32,844 nucleotides of DNA from positions 1-32,844 of the forward strand of contig JAFMAA010000008.1 in NCBI GenBank assembly GCA_029785235.1, in the 5' to 3' direction. The position numbers and the translations under genes were made by a program. This document shows, one piece after another, positions 16,640-24,400 of this stretch (position 1 is the stretch's first letter; each line of letters starts with the position of its first letter). This stretch comes from Nitrososphaerota archaeon. GTDB lineage: Archaea; Thermoproteota; Nitrososphaeria; Nitrososphaerales; UBA183. The notes beneath the pieces are model-generated. The model did not search any database. It was given only the letters and a program-made list of their open reading frames with translations, and was not told the DNA's origin.

Positions 16640-16906
16640 TCACTTTATCATTAAGGCTACGTGGAAACCGTGCTCCTGCAGGAATCGGGTAGCTTCGTCT
16701 GCTCCCTGATCACTCCAGGGGAATGCCTCGGAAACCAAATGCGCTTCGTTGGGATCTTCTATTGCCGAATCAAAGACGTCAATGAAGAGGTTTGTCCCTA
16801 TCTGCCTATATGTTTCGATCCTGACATGTGCATCCTTAGCCTGAACAGCATTCTGCAAATCTTTCCCATACCTCGTTGGAATAATGATCTCCAGGTTGTT
16901 GCTCAC
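16640..16906 (-). CDS. Hypothetical 88-aa protein in RM cluster
   Basis: From GTG 16906 the frame encodes 88 residues (VSNNLEIIIPTRYGKDLQN..., ending EHGFHVALMIK) with alternating strands and helices and no Cys or catalytic signature that I know. Its start codon lies inside the left arm of a perfect 10-bp palindrome, and an AbrB-like gene is transcribed divergently from the other side. That arrangement suggests a toxin-antitoxin-like or regulatory pair. It sits between the endonuclease and the methylases, so it could instead be a control protein of the restriction system. The function is unknown. Confidence 0.55.
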   Translation of the reverse strand: MSNNLEIIIPTRYGKDLQNAVQAKDAHVRIETYRQIGTNLFIDVFDSAIEDPNEAHLVSEAFPWSDQGADEATRFLQEHGFHVALMIK

Positions 16907-16928
16907 GGCTATCCCATAGATAGCCGTG
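16904..16928. promoter_or_regulatory. Perfect 10-bp palindrome, probable operator
   Basis: CACGGCTATC (16904-16913) and GATAGCCGTG (16919-16928) form a perfect inverted repeat with a 5-nt spacer. It covers the start codon of the 88-aa gene and abuts the TATA box (gtatttata, about 16927-16935) of the AbrB-like gene. AbrB-type dimers bind palindromes, so a shared operator for both divergent genes is likely. Confidence 0.6.
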
Positions 16929-16960
16929 TATTTATAGGTTAGCCATAGGATATCCTCGCG

Positions 16961-17122
16961 TTGGTCAAGTTGAAGGTGAAAGCAATCAGAGTTGGAAACT
17001 CGATCCGAGTTGCTATTCCGTCGGATGTCTTAAGGGAAGCATCCATAGCGGCAGGCGACACATTACTCATTGACTTCGACGCCAAGTCCAAGCAGATTAC
17101 CTTGGAAAAGCGGTCGGAGTAG
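16961..17122 (+). CDS. AbrB/MazE-like regulator or antitoxin
   Basis: The 53-residue protein (VKAIRVGNSIRVAIPSDVL, then AGDTLLIDFDAKSKQITLEK) is a complete SpoVT/AbrB swapped-hairpin domain. TTG 16961 is 27 nt from a tatttata box centred near 16934, fixing a leaderless start. Its stop lies 1 nt before the convergent DpnII-type gene ends, so it is squeezed between that gene and the divergent 88-aa gene. It most likely binds the palindrome at 16904-16928 and represses itself and the 88-aa gene. Whether it is an antitoxin to the 88-aa protein or the regulator of the restriction cluster is open. Confidence 0.75.
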   Translation: MVKLKVKAIRVGNSIRVAIPSDVLREASIAAGDTLLIDFDAKSKQITLEKRSE

Positions 17123-17123
17123 C

Positions 17124-18014
17124 CTAGGATTGCAGAAGGCTTTTCGTCCTTTTCATTCCAATGGTATAGTTCATTACATAATCCACGTTCCACGCCCCTC
17201 CTTCGAAGGCATTCCACATTAGGTTCCACCCGGGCCCGTCAGTGTACCACAGGAACTTGATCCCCCTGGGTTTCAAGAGGTCGTTCAAATGCGTGTAAGA
17301 GCGAATGATCTCGGTTGGTTTTGAGCCCTGAGTGTTATACACGTTGGCTTCGCATGCTGCGACTGGTCGTCCCGATTCATAGACCATAAAGTCTACCTGC
17401 TTCTTCTCGCTTTGCGAAATCCCGAGGTCGGTCAGCTTGACTTCGGCTTTGTGGTAGACTCTGACTCCTTCTTTCGACAGTTCCTGTTCAGTGATTGTGA
17501 GCAGATTATCGACCATCTTCTTGAAGACCTCACCGCTCCTGTTCTTCCTTGCGTTGGAGTCCAGCCCTACCTCCGCGCCTAGAACGTAGCTGTAGACATC
17601 TTTTACCTTCCCGAGCAACTCGAGAATCCCGACCTTTTCACAGAATGCCACCATTTTGTCAACCTGATCTTTGGACGTTTGGGAGAAATCGAATTGGCGA
17701 TAGATCACCTGATCGGTTAATTCAGCGACCTCAAGTTCCGATTCTCTTACGGCAAGGAGTATGGGAACGGCCATGAGGAGCTTCGGGTGCTCTCTCAGAA
17801 GGCGGCGAAGGAGTTCGCGCCTCTCGTCAGGGCTGTTGATGAGTGTCAGCGAGTTCAGCAGCCCGTATTCGACGATATGCTCCTTCGCATTCTGCTCGAC
17901 CTTTACCCAATCGACGAAATAGTCATAGGTATGGGTAGTCCTCAGCAAAGATTGCTGGAAATCCTGGAGGTATTCTTCCATGCTACTGTAGCCTAATTCG
18001 TCGTACTTCACCAA
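17124..18014 (-). CDS. DpnII/MboI-family GATC restriction endonuclease
   Basis: The 296-residue protein follows the DpnII family throughout: YDYFVDWVKVEQN (about 30-42), LLREHPKLLMAVPILLAVR (72-90), VGLDSNARKNRSGEVF (149-164), KKQVDFMVYESGRPVAACEANVY (D208, E222 as the metal-binding pair), TQGSKPTEIIRSYTHL and FLWYTDGPGW (254-263). Length is typical. TTG 18014 or GTG 18011 is the start. With the Dam-like methylase at 14708-15514 it forms a Type II system for GATC, and the second methylase may protect another strand, state or base. It is the promoter-proximal gene of the minus-strand cluster, apart from the embedded AbrB gene on the other strand. Confidence 0.88.
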   Translation of the reverse strand: MVKYDELGYSSMEEYLQDFQQSLLRTTHTYDYFVDWVKVEQNAKEHIVEYGLLNSLTLINSPDERRELLRRLLREHPKLLMAVPILLAVRESELEVAELTDQVIYRQFDFSQTSKDQVDKMVAFCEKVGILELLGKVKDVYSYVLGAEVGLDSNARKNRSGEVFKKMVDNLLTITEQELSKEGVRVYHKAEVKLTDLGISQSEKKQVDFMVYESGRPVAACEANVYNTQGSKPTEIIRSYTHLNDLLKPRGIKFLWYTDGPGWNLMWNAFEGGAWNVDYVMNYTIGMKRTKSLLQS

Positions 18015-18291
18015 GATAGTTTGATCCCCTGTCTTGGGCCACGACTATAACACTTCTAAGCTTTCGAAGAACATCGCGTCGAACATTCGACTGACGAACT
18101 AGGCCCGGAGCCACAATGTTTTATCAGCCAAATTCGGAGCCGAAACAGGGACCAAGACTACGAGCAACTGCATTCTGTACGCCTCGGTAGATGAGTTTCT
18201 GCACAAACTCAAGGACGAATCCACATTCTTCAGCGAACTCAGAGAGAATTTTCACGAGGCGTACGGAGAGAGTCCAGATCCGAAGCAAGCG

Positions 18292-20067
18292 ATGGCATGG
18301 AAATCATCTCTGCGGTACCTGGGTTCAGTCTTACGGCAGGATGAATCCCTGAAGGATCTCTCGATTCTACTGGAATACAAACTCCCATTCAGCGGGGAAA
18401 GGATCGATGCTCTCCTTCTTGGAAGAGGCAAGAGCAAGCCTCTGGCCTTCGTTTTCGAATTGAAGGGATGGAACCGTGCGAAGCCGTTTTGTGAAGATTT
18501 TGTAGACACCGACATAGGAAGGCAGGTCCATCCCGAATACCAGCTGAAGAACTACGTTGGGAAGTTGAGGTTCTCACACTCCGCCTCCGACATCTATGAT
18601 CTTGACGGTGCCGTCCTGATGTACAACATGGAAAGGGCCCAATCCCGAATCTCATTCCACGAGAAGAGCTACTACAAGGGCGAAGAGGCACAACTACTGA
18701 ACGCTCTGAGAGAACGTTTCGTTGGGCCTCTTGATCCCCGGCTCGCGAACCAGTTCGTCATCGGGACCTACATGCAGAGCAAGAAGCTCTTCGAAGCTAT
18801 CCGCGAACACTTCGAGGAGATCAGGAAAGCGAGCTACGAGGCCCTGGCGGAAAAGGGTTACGGCCTTTCGAATGAACAACTCGACGTAGTCGACCAAATA
18901 CTCGCCGACCTAGAATCAGGGAACAAAATCGTCCATCTAGTGAGAGGCGGCCCAGGCTCCGGCAAGACTCTGCTGGCAATCCATCTTCTCCTGTCGTCGC
19001 TGGCCAAAGGGAAGAGCTCCGTCCTCACCTACAGAAATAACCGGCTGCTCAATTCTCTCAGAAAAGTGCTCGACAAGAGGAAAGAGGGTCTGGACGTACC
19101 GATCAAATTTTATTCCACAGGCAAACCGTTCAACCCAGGAATTGCAGAGAAGAACTTCGAGGGTTACTTCGATCTTGTGATCTACGACGAAGCCCAGAGG
19201 ATGTCACTGAACAATATCTCTTACGGGTTGCAGAGAGGGAAAGTGTTGGTCTATTTCTACGATGAAAGTCAGATTCTCAACGCGGAGGAGAACGGCACGA
19301 CAGAGAATTTCCTCGGAGAGATTCACACCCAGAGGCTCAACGTCGAGCAGCGCTCTCTGAACGGCTACTATCGCGTCCTAGGTGGGAGACAATATCATGA
19401 CTGGGTCGAAAAGCTGCTAGCCGAACCGAATACTGTCGAACGAATCCCACCCTGGGGGAGCGGCTATGACCTGAAGGTCTTCACATCGATCCAGGAAATG
19501 ATCGACGCGCTCAGGAACCGTCACGAAGAGGATCCAGACAGCAGGGTCGGATTGATTGCGTCGTTTACCGAGTCGCCGGGTGATACCAAGAATCCTAGGT
19601 CCCAGAAGAACCTCAGAATAGGCAACGGTCTTCCTTCAGGGTTAGAAACCTATCGGGACTTCGCCGACAGCATCTACTGGCTCATGGACCCCAAGAAGGA
19701 TTATGTCCCCTTCTGGGTGAATGGGGGCTCTAACCGGCTCAAGGAATGTGCATCGATCTACGGCGCCCAGGGCTTTGAAATCGACTATGCCGGCATCGTG
19801 TGGGGCAGAGACTTTGTCTATCGGGAAGGATCCTGGGAGATTGGTAACTACTGCGAAGACAATATTGCCCGACCGAGTCTTAAGCAGATACTGCAGCGGG
19901 TCAAAGCAGGAGACATTCAGAGCAGTGAGCTGGCAACCCGCTTGCTGGTCAACAGGTACAGGATATTCCTCACTCGAGGGATCAAAGGGACGTACATCTT
20001 CTGCGAGGACAAGCCCACAGCAGAATTCCTCCAGCAGGTGCTGCTGTTGACGTACCTAGTAAGCTAG
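18292..20067 (+). CDS. DUF2075 nuclease-helicase (Schlafen-like ATPase)
   Basis: The protein couples an N-terminal PD-(D/E)XK-like region (ERIDALLLG, then FVFELKGW: D39, E56, K58) to a superfamily-1-like ATPase with Walker A RGGPGSGKTLL (219-226), LVIYDEAQRM (DEAQ 299-302) and a late RVGLIASFTES/YGAQGFEIDYAGIVWG block, as in DUF2075 proteins. From ATG 18292 it has 591 residues, but the conserved N terminus (ILYASVDEFLHKL...) lies upstream in the same open frame, which reaches back to 18103 without ATG, GTG or TTG. ATT 18172 directly precedes that segment and may be the real start. It is divergent from the DpnII-type gene. A defence role as nucleic-acid helicase-nuclease is likely. Confidence 0.82.
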   Translation: MAWKSSLRYLGSVLRQDESLKDLSILLEYKLPFSGERIDALLLGRGKSKPLAFVFELKGWNRAKPFCEDFVDTDIGRQVHPEYQLKNYVGKLRFSHSASDIYDLDGAVLMYNMERAQSRISFHEKSYYKGEEAQLLNALRERFVGPLDPRLANQFVIGTYMQSKKLFEAIREHFEEIRKASYEALAEKGYGLSNEQLDVVDQILADLESGNKIVHLVRGGPGSGKTLLAIHLLLSSLAKGKSSVLTYRNNRLLNSLRKVLDKRKEGLDVPIKFYSTGKPFNPGIAEKNFEGYFDLVIYDEAQRMSLNNISYGLQRGKVLVYFYDESQILNAEENGTTENFLGEIHTQRLNVEQRSLNGYYRVLGGRQYHDWVEKLLAEPNTVERIPPWGSGYDLKVFTSIQEMIDALRNRHEEDPDSRVGLIASFTESPGDTKNPRSQKNLRIGNGLPSGLETYRDFADSIYWLMDPKKDYVPFWVNGGSNRLKECASIYGAQGFEIDYAGIVWGRDFVYREGSWEIGNYCEDNIARPSLKQILQRVKAGDIQSSELATRLLVNRYRIFLTRGIKGTYIFCEDKPTAEFLQQVLLLTYLVS

Positions 20068-20092
20068 AGACTTCGGAAGTCAGACCCTACAA

Positions 20093-20248
20093 CTAGTCCA
20101 TCTCGATCAAGGATTCCGCCCTGTTGACAAGACTCGTGATGTAGGCCTGGTGGCACATGCACTCGCATTGAACTGACTGGTCAACGATCTCGTGGTAACA
20201 ATCATCGCAGACAGATGTGGGGTTTCCCTGGATTGCTTCTTCGGCCAC
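20093..20248 (-). CDS. Small zinc-finger protein
   Basis: GTG 20248 opens a 51-residue frame with CDDCYHEI (C14, C17) and CECMCHQAY (C28, C30, C32, H33), a compact zinc-binding pattern, followed by a helix (ITSLVNRAESLIEMD). A TATA-like gttaaa (complement of 20271-20276) is 26 nt upstream, matching leaderless genes here. The gene faces the end of the DUF2075 gene. Such mini zinc proteins are common in archaeal mobile elements. The function is unknown. Confidence 0.6.
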   Translation of the reverse strand: MAEEAIQGNPTSVCDDCYHEIVDQSVQCECMCHQAYITSLVNRAESLIEMD

Positions 20249-20455
20249 ACACAATCAATCGTTCTTCAGATTTAACGACCGAGGTCTACGCCATTACTTT
20301 CATGCACCCGTCCCGTACCCAAGGCTGGCTCATCGCTGGACTCGGTTGCTAGAACTTGATCGCCAGAATCAAATGCCATGAGAGACTGGCTCCCATCCGA
20401 ACTCTCTCGGCGTCCCACTTGGCCGTTTTATACTCGAGGCGCATCCGACTTTGGC

Positions 20456-20875
20456 ATGACTGTGCTTGATTTGGGTCTGGCCATCGCCCTGCTCTTGGCC
20501 CTGGTGGCGCTCTTGATTGTGGGCAGGTACGCTCAGCTCGAGCACCGCCGGAGGCTGAAGAAGGCATCCGACGCCTTTCGCCTGGGAGGCAGCCAGAAGA
20601 TTGGTGATATCTCCCAGTTACTCGGTACATTCGACGTCCTTTCGGAATACGATGAGATTACCCTGCTCTCTTCCACTTCCGCCCAGTCCAGCATGGATCT
20701 GCTCGGGCGCAGGGGCAACCAGCTTGACTTCATAGAGTTCAAGAAGGCAGGGACACCCCTCACCAAGGCTGAGAGGGCCCTCAAGGGCTACATCGACGCG
20801 GGCCAGCTGAAGGTGGCCTACAAGATACTGGACGTGAAGTGGCCTGACGAGGTCAGCGTGAAGGAACGGAGCTAG
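20456..20875 (+). CDS. Membrane-anchored Holliday-resolvase-like endonuclease
   Basis: From ATG 20456 the 139-residue protein starts with one hydrophobic helix (LDLGLAIALLLALVALLIVG, 4-23), a basic juxtamembrane stretch, and then a small nuclease core with D81 (SSMDLLG) and FIEFKKAG (E94, K96). This is the layout of the family described as endonuclease related to archaeal Holliday junction resolvase (PF10107-type). An ATG at 20378 is in frame, but gttttatact (20425-20434) is centred 26-27 nt before 20456, so I take the shorter form. A RusA-like gene follows, so two junction-type nucleases are adjacent. Confidence 0.72.
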   Translation: MTVLDLGLAIALLLALVALLIVGRYAQLEHRRRLKKASDAFRLGGSQKIGDISQLLGTFDVLSEYDEITLLSSTSAQSSMDLLGRRGNQLDFIEFKKAGTPLTKAERALKGYIDAGQLKVAYKILDVKWPDEVSVKERS

Positions 20876-20948
20876 CGTATGGACCGGCACAAGTGCGAAG
20901 TAAGAGTCCCTACGAGACCGATGTCCGGCTCGAGAGGAAAGCGGAGAT

Positions 20949-21290
20949 ATGATTGGAAGGGAGGAGCTCATCAAGGCGATCAAGGAAGCGAAGCCCGACG
21001 AGATTGATACGGCAAGACGGGCGTTCCACGACAAGCGCGTGAAGGTGTCCGTCAGGTTCAACCTGGAGAAGCCCAAGGAAGGCAGTTCGAACACCCTCGG
21101 GAAGAAGGACCTCGACAACATGCTGAAGCTGGTCCTCGACTCGCTGCAGACCAAGGCCGACAGCCAGGGGAAGCTGGACGGTCTCGGACTGATCCAGGAT
21201 GACGACTGCATCTACCGCCTCGAGGCCAACAAGAAGCTGGTGGACAGGCCCGAGCAAGCCGGAATCAGCATCGGCATCTCCGAGTACTGA
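20949..21290 (+). CDS. RusA-like Holliday junction resolvase, possibly frameshifted
   Basis: The 113-residue frame has GKKDLDNMLKLVLDSL (D54, D56, N57, K60) and GLIQDDDCIYRLEANKKL (D84-D86), the defining metal-binding blocks of RusA resolvases, with helix and strands before them (FHDKRVKVSVRF). RusA proteins normally begin with a strand such as VPGRP; here that element is missing. An ATG at 20879 in another frame encodes MDRHKCEVRVPTRPMSGS, which fits it, and one base shift between about 20930 and 20950 would join them. So this may be a frameshifted gene, a sequencing error, or two coupled ORFs. RusA is mainly phage-borne, which supports mobile-element origin. Confidence 0.7.
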   Translation: MIGREELIKAIKEAKPDEIDTARRAFHDKRVKVSVRFNLEKPKEGSSNTLGKKDLDNMLKLVLDSLQTKADSQGKLDGLGLIQDDDCIYRLEANKKLVDRPEQAGISIGISEY

Positions 21291-21363
21291 GATTGCCGCC
21301 AGAGTAGTTGGATTGTTGATCCTGGAAGGAGCTTGGCCGGCGGCAGCCTTGCATTTGACGTAG

Positions 21364-21501
21364 ATGGTAGTAATAATAACAGTCGCGGCAATCATTCGAT
21401 GTCAAGCCTGCGGGCAGTCAGGCCATGTCGCAATTTTTGCAGTCCTTCGGAATCAGAACCACAACTCCTCGAGAATTCGGGTTGCAGACTGCCGGGATTG
21501 A
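21364..21501 (+). CDS. Possible 45-aa Cys-containing protein
   Basis: ATG 21364 opens a 45-codon frame with IIRCQACGQSGH and a late ADC, a partial zinc-ribbon-like pattern, in the otherwise empty 256-bp gap between the RusA-like and the convergent nuclease-like gene. No clear promoter is seen and the frame is short, so it may be chance or a remnant. Confidence 0.2.
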   Translation: MVVIITVAAIIRCQACGQSGHVAIFAVLRNQNHNSSRIRVADCRD

Positions 21502-21546
21502 CGGATTTCCAAGGAGACGCGAAGCTGGACTTCCAGGCGGCTTACT

Positions 21547-22698
21547 CTAGGTATCGGGTTTTGGCCAATGGCGCCTTGGTACCAGCCTGAAAGGACCGCC
21601 CCTTTTCCGCTTGTCGGCAAGCCAGCGCTCGTCCTCCGCCGCCAGCTTCTTCTGGTATTCCGCCCTCCTCAGTCGGGTCAGCATGGTGTCGTCTCCCCGT
21701 TCATGGAGCTGCCAGGCCAGCTCCCATTTCCCCGGCATCTCCGCCTCTTCCTGGTCCCTCTTCTCCTTCTCCTGCTCCTGCCGGGTCAAGAGCTTTGGAT
21801 GCATAGAGAGGGACCGCTGGGTCGCCTGCTCCTCTCCGGGGACCTTGTCTGACTGCAGGAAGTCGTAGTATGGGTGTCCCGACGGGGGGTCGACCACCTC
21901 GATCTCGACGGGGTGGTTCAGCTGCCCCGGGTAGTTCTCCACTCGCACGGGGAGCGTCCCGGTCTCCTTTTGGACCAGGTCGCGGACCCGATCGTGGTCC
22001 TTCTCCGACATCACGACGAATCTGACGGGCTCCCCCTTCTTCTCGTTCTTCCGCAGATTCCTCAGTATCGCTTCGTCGCTCTTCCTGGTGGCTTCCATCT
22101 CAACTTCTATCGCGCCCCCGGACCACCACTCGGTGGGAGAGTGGGGTGTCCAGACGCTGATGTCAGGGAGCTGGCTCTCGACCGCCCCTGTGTCCACCGC
22201 GACCCAGCGCCCCTTGCTCTGGAGGATGTTGGCGTACTCGGTCACCATATCCTTGTGCCACTCCGAGCCAGCCCTTTGGCCAGACAAACGGAAGTAGAAC
22301 AGGTTCTCCAGCCTAGGAATGTAGTGGTCCACGGAGTAGTGGCCTCTTGATGAGATGTACCCCTTGTGCTCCCAGACCAGCCGCGCCGGGCCCAGCCTCT
22401 CCTGCGTGCTGAGCATATTCTGTGCGTCGTTTTTGGTGGCGTACCTGTGAGCGTCCCAGTAATCGGTTACCGACCAGAAGAACTCCCCCGCGAGGCTGCC
22501 AAGGTAGCCCCTCAGGTGGAAACGGTGCTCCGAGTGCTCGAACCAGTTGACCCACCACTCTTGCCTTGGGTCGTTTCTCACCCAGTGTTCCAGGTCGTTC
22601 ATCAGCTCCTCGCCGCTCCAAATCCCGAACCTGAGGTACATCCTCTGAATCAGTTGGAACTCGAAGGGGCGGAGCCAAGGCTCCCTGGTGGTGATCAC
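21547..22698 (-). CDS. PD-(D/E)XK-like protein of mobile-element type
   Basis: The 383-residue protein has an N-terminal helical region rich in Trp (EWWVNWFEHSEHRF), then LPDISVWTP (D179) and WWSGGAIEVEMEATRK (E198, E200), a nuclease-like D...ExE core reminiscent of the replication-relaxation/plasmid nuclease family, then a Rossmann-like VRFVVMSEKDHDRV and a charged helical tail (RQEQEKEKRDQEEAE). The lysine of ExK is replaced by glutamate, so activity is uncertain. Its start overlaps the stop of the zinc-ribbon gene by 4 bp. It is the last gene of a three-gene translationally coupled set (56 aa, 249 aa, 383 aa). Role unknown; plasmid- or virus-like context. Confidence 0.6.
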   Translation of the reverse strand: MITTREPWLRPFEFQLIQRMYLRFGIWSGEELMNDLEHWVRNDPRQEWWVNWFEHSEHRFHLRGYLGSLAGEFFWSVTDYWDAHRYATKNDAQNMLSTQERLGPARLVWEHKGYISSRGHYSVDHYIPRLENLFYFRLSGQRAGSEWHKDMVTEYANILQSKGRWVAVDTGAVESQLPDISVWTPHSPTEWWSGGAIEVEMEATRKSDEAILRNLRKNEKKGEPVRFVVMSEKDHDRVRDLVQKETGTLPVRVENYPGQLNHPVEIEVVDPPSGHPYYDFLQSDKVPGEEQATQRSLSMHPKLLTRQEQEKEKRDQEEAEMPGKWELAWQLHERGDDTMLTRLRRAEYQKKLAAEDERWLADKRKRGGPFRLVPRRHWPKPDT

Positions 22699-23444
22699 CT
22701 CTCCCCCTCCTGAACCTCGACGACCTCACCGGTCGCCACCGACTTCTCGAAACGGGGCTGGGCGATGGTGAACCTGCACCCGCCGCAGCGGACGACGACC
22801 TCTCGAAGGCCACCTTCCATCAGCCCCCAATCTAGGTCTCCCCCTCTCCTCGAACGCGCCCGGAGCCCCTTCTCCCCGCACCTCCTGCACCGAAGGCCGC
22901 CCACTTTGAGGGCCTTGACCGTCCTCGCCCTCTTCACCAGCCACCTGAACCTGTTGATGTAGTAGGCCACCCAGGGCCTGCTCACCGACCCGCAGTTTGA
23001 GCAGGCGAAGCTCAAATGGAACCTCGCCCTGCCGTCGCTGAACCTCACCTTCTCGAGCAGGGGGGCCTTCACAGAGCCACAATCGCACCTCGAAGTAGGT
23101 TCGCTGAACCCTTTGACCCCGGACGCGAATCCGACGTATCTCTTCAGCAGCTCCCTTACCTTCAGGTAGATGCCAGTTGGGACGAGGGGAGACTCCGCTA
23201 TGGTCCCGAAGCCTCTGCCTCTTCCGAGGCTCCGCTTGTAGATGAGGGTCAGGGGGACCGCATGGAATGGGCTCCTCACCCTCTTCAGATGCCCGAGGCA
23301 GTAGTGGACCCCTGTCACGGGGCACTTCGCGTAGACCAGAACGCGGCCGGCCCCTGCCCCCCTCAACGCCTGCGACAGGGCTTCCACCGGCGAAACGACC
23401 TGTTGCGCCGATCCAGCCGTCAGCTCCGTCTGCTTGCTGCTCAT
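22695..23444 (-). CDS. Multi-zinc-ribbon protein
   Basis: The 249-residue protein carries a series of cysteine pairs: SRCDCGS and FACSNCGS (first ribbon), then LRCRRCGEKG and VRCGGCRF (second ribbon), in a strongly basic chain (GLRARSRRGGD, RFRWLVKRARTVKALK). The N-terminal half has AKCPVTGVHYCLGHLKRV with two further Cys and two His. This suggests nucleic-acid binding. ATG 23444 overlaps the stop of the 56-aa gene, and its own stop overlaps the start of the 383-aa gene, so the three are translated together. I do not recognise the family. Confidence 0.62.
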   Translation of the reverse strand: MSSKQTELTAGSAQQVVSPVEALSQALRGAGAGRVLVYAKCPVTGVHYCLGHLKRVRSPFHAVPLTLIYKRSLGRGRGFGTIAESPLVPTGIYLKVRELLKRYVGFASGVKGFSEPTSRCDCGSVKAPLLEKVRFSDGRARFHLSFACSNCGSVSRPWVAYYINRFRWLVKRARTVKALKVGGLRCRRCGEKGLRARSRRGGDLDWGLMEGGLREVVVRCGGCRFTIAQPRFEKSVATGEVVEVQEGER

Positions 23445-23611
23445 GGCGACTCCTCCCTCAGGATCGCCAGCCAGGTTCCGATCTTGCCGACGAGCTCCTC
23501 CGCTGGCAGATAGTCAGGCTCGGCGACGATCACCTTCCTGAGGAGGGAAGACGACCCGAACTTCGTGCTGACGAAATTCTTCAGGACCCTTATGTCGATA
23601 TTTTGTGGCAT
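23441..23611 (-). CDS. Small 56-aa protein leading a coupled operon
   Basis: ATG 23611 opens a 56-residue frame (MPQNIDIRVLKNFVSTKFG..., ending LAILREESP) whose TGA overlaps the ATG of the 249-aa zinc-ribbon gene by one base pair step (ATGA). The exact overlap and protein-like composition (one strand, two helices) support it as real. A weak ctttctaccc lies upstream at about 23623-23632. No family is recognised; it may be a small partner or regulator of the operon. Confidence 0.6.
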   Translation of the reverse strand: MPQNIDIRVLKNFVSTKFGSSSLLRKVIVAEPDYLPAEELVGKIGTWLAILREESP

Positions 23612-23705
23612 GTGAGATGGGTAGAAAGCCCCGTTGTTCGCCCTTGAATCAGAGGACCCGACACGAGAGATGCTTTGGCGCCACTCTGATTCGGAGGCTA
23701 TCTAC

Positions 23706-24320
23706 TCAGCCCCTGTCAGTCACGCTCTCGATCAAAGAGGCGACGCGTTCCTTCTTCCTAACCCTCGCCTCCCTTAGGGCCACGGATGTCACATAGGAGA
23801 CAGCAATACCGAATGCAAGATCCAGCAAGGCGAAGCCCCAGAAGTATGATGGATACATCTGGAACACTACCTCGGTCAGGCCAAGGACGAAGCCGAGCCC
23901 CAGCATGGCAAGTGCTATGCTTGCGACTTCCTGCAGGCTGAAGGCGGCAAGGAAAGGCTTCAGGGCGTCCCTACCCAGAGGCGTAACGACGAGTTCGTTG
24001 GGGTCGATCATCTCGGCCACGCCTTCGACCGTAGGCACCCCTGGCGCTAGAGCGACATATCCATGATTGGATAACCAAGTGTAGCTGTTCTTGATCGTGT
24101 CATACCCCCCGATGCCGATCTCTTTCCCGAGCCTCTCTGGAGTGGATGCCCGCGTCCCCTTTTGATATCTGTCAAGGTAGAGGAGGACCTTCAGCGGGCT
24201 CAACCTGACTTTCTCAAGCTTTCTCTGCCAGAGTCTCGAGAAGAACGACAGGAATTTTCGGTCGCGGCCAATGTGGCTACCCATAGACTTCTCGTGGGAG
24301 GCCGGTGGGGGCTTGCTCAC
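23706..24320 (-). CDS. wHTH protein with two membrane helices
   Basis: The 204-residue protein has a winged-helix-like region (about 40-100: PLKVLLYLDRYQKGTRASTP, then TIKNSYTWLSNHGYVAL and VVTPLGRDAL) followed by two hydrophobic segments (about 130-150 SIALAMLGLGFVLGLTEVVF and 157-180 FWGFALLDLAFGIAVSYVTS) and a basic C-terminal tail. It is probably a membrane-tethered transcription regulator or sensor. The start GTG 24320 is uncertain; an ATG at 24284 is in frame. It lies 80 bp downstream of the integrase gene on the same strand and may share its transcript. Confidence 0.55.
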   Translation of the reverse strand: MSKPPPASHEKSMGSHIGRDRKFLSFFSRLWQRKLEKVRLSPLKVLLYLDRYQKGTRASTPERLGKEIGIGGYDTIKNSYTWLSNHGYVALAPGVPTVEGVAEMIDPNELVVTPLGRDALKPFLAAFSLQEVASIALAMLGLGFVLGLTEVVFQMYPSYFWGFALLDLAFGIAVSYVTSVALREARVRKKERVASLIESVTDRG

Positions 24321-24400
24321 GTTTTAGCACAGCCTCGCTTCGCTGGTCCGACAGGGGAGAGGGAGTGCTGAAAGTAAAGGGCGAGTCCGCTCTTTGTGTC

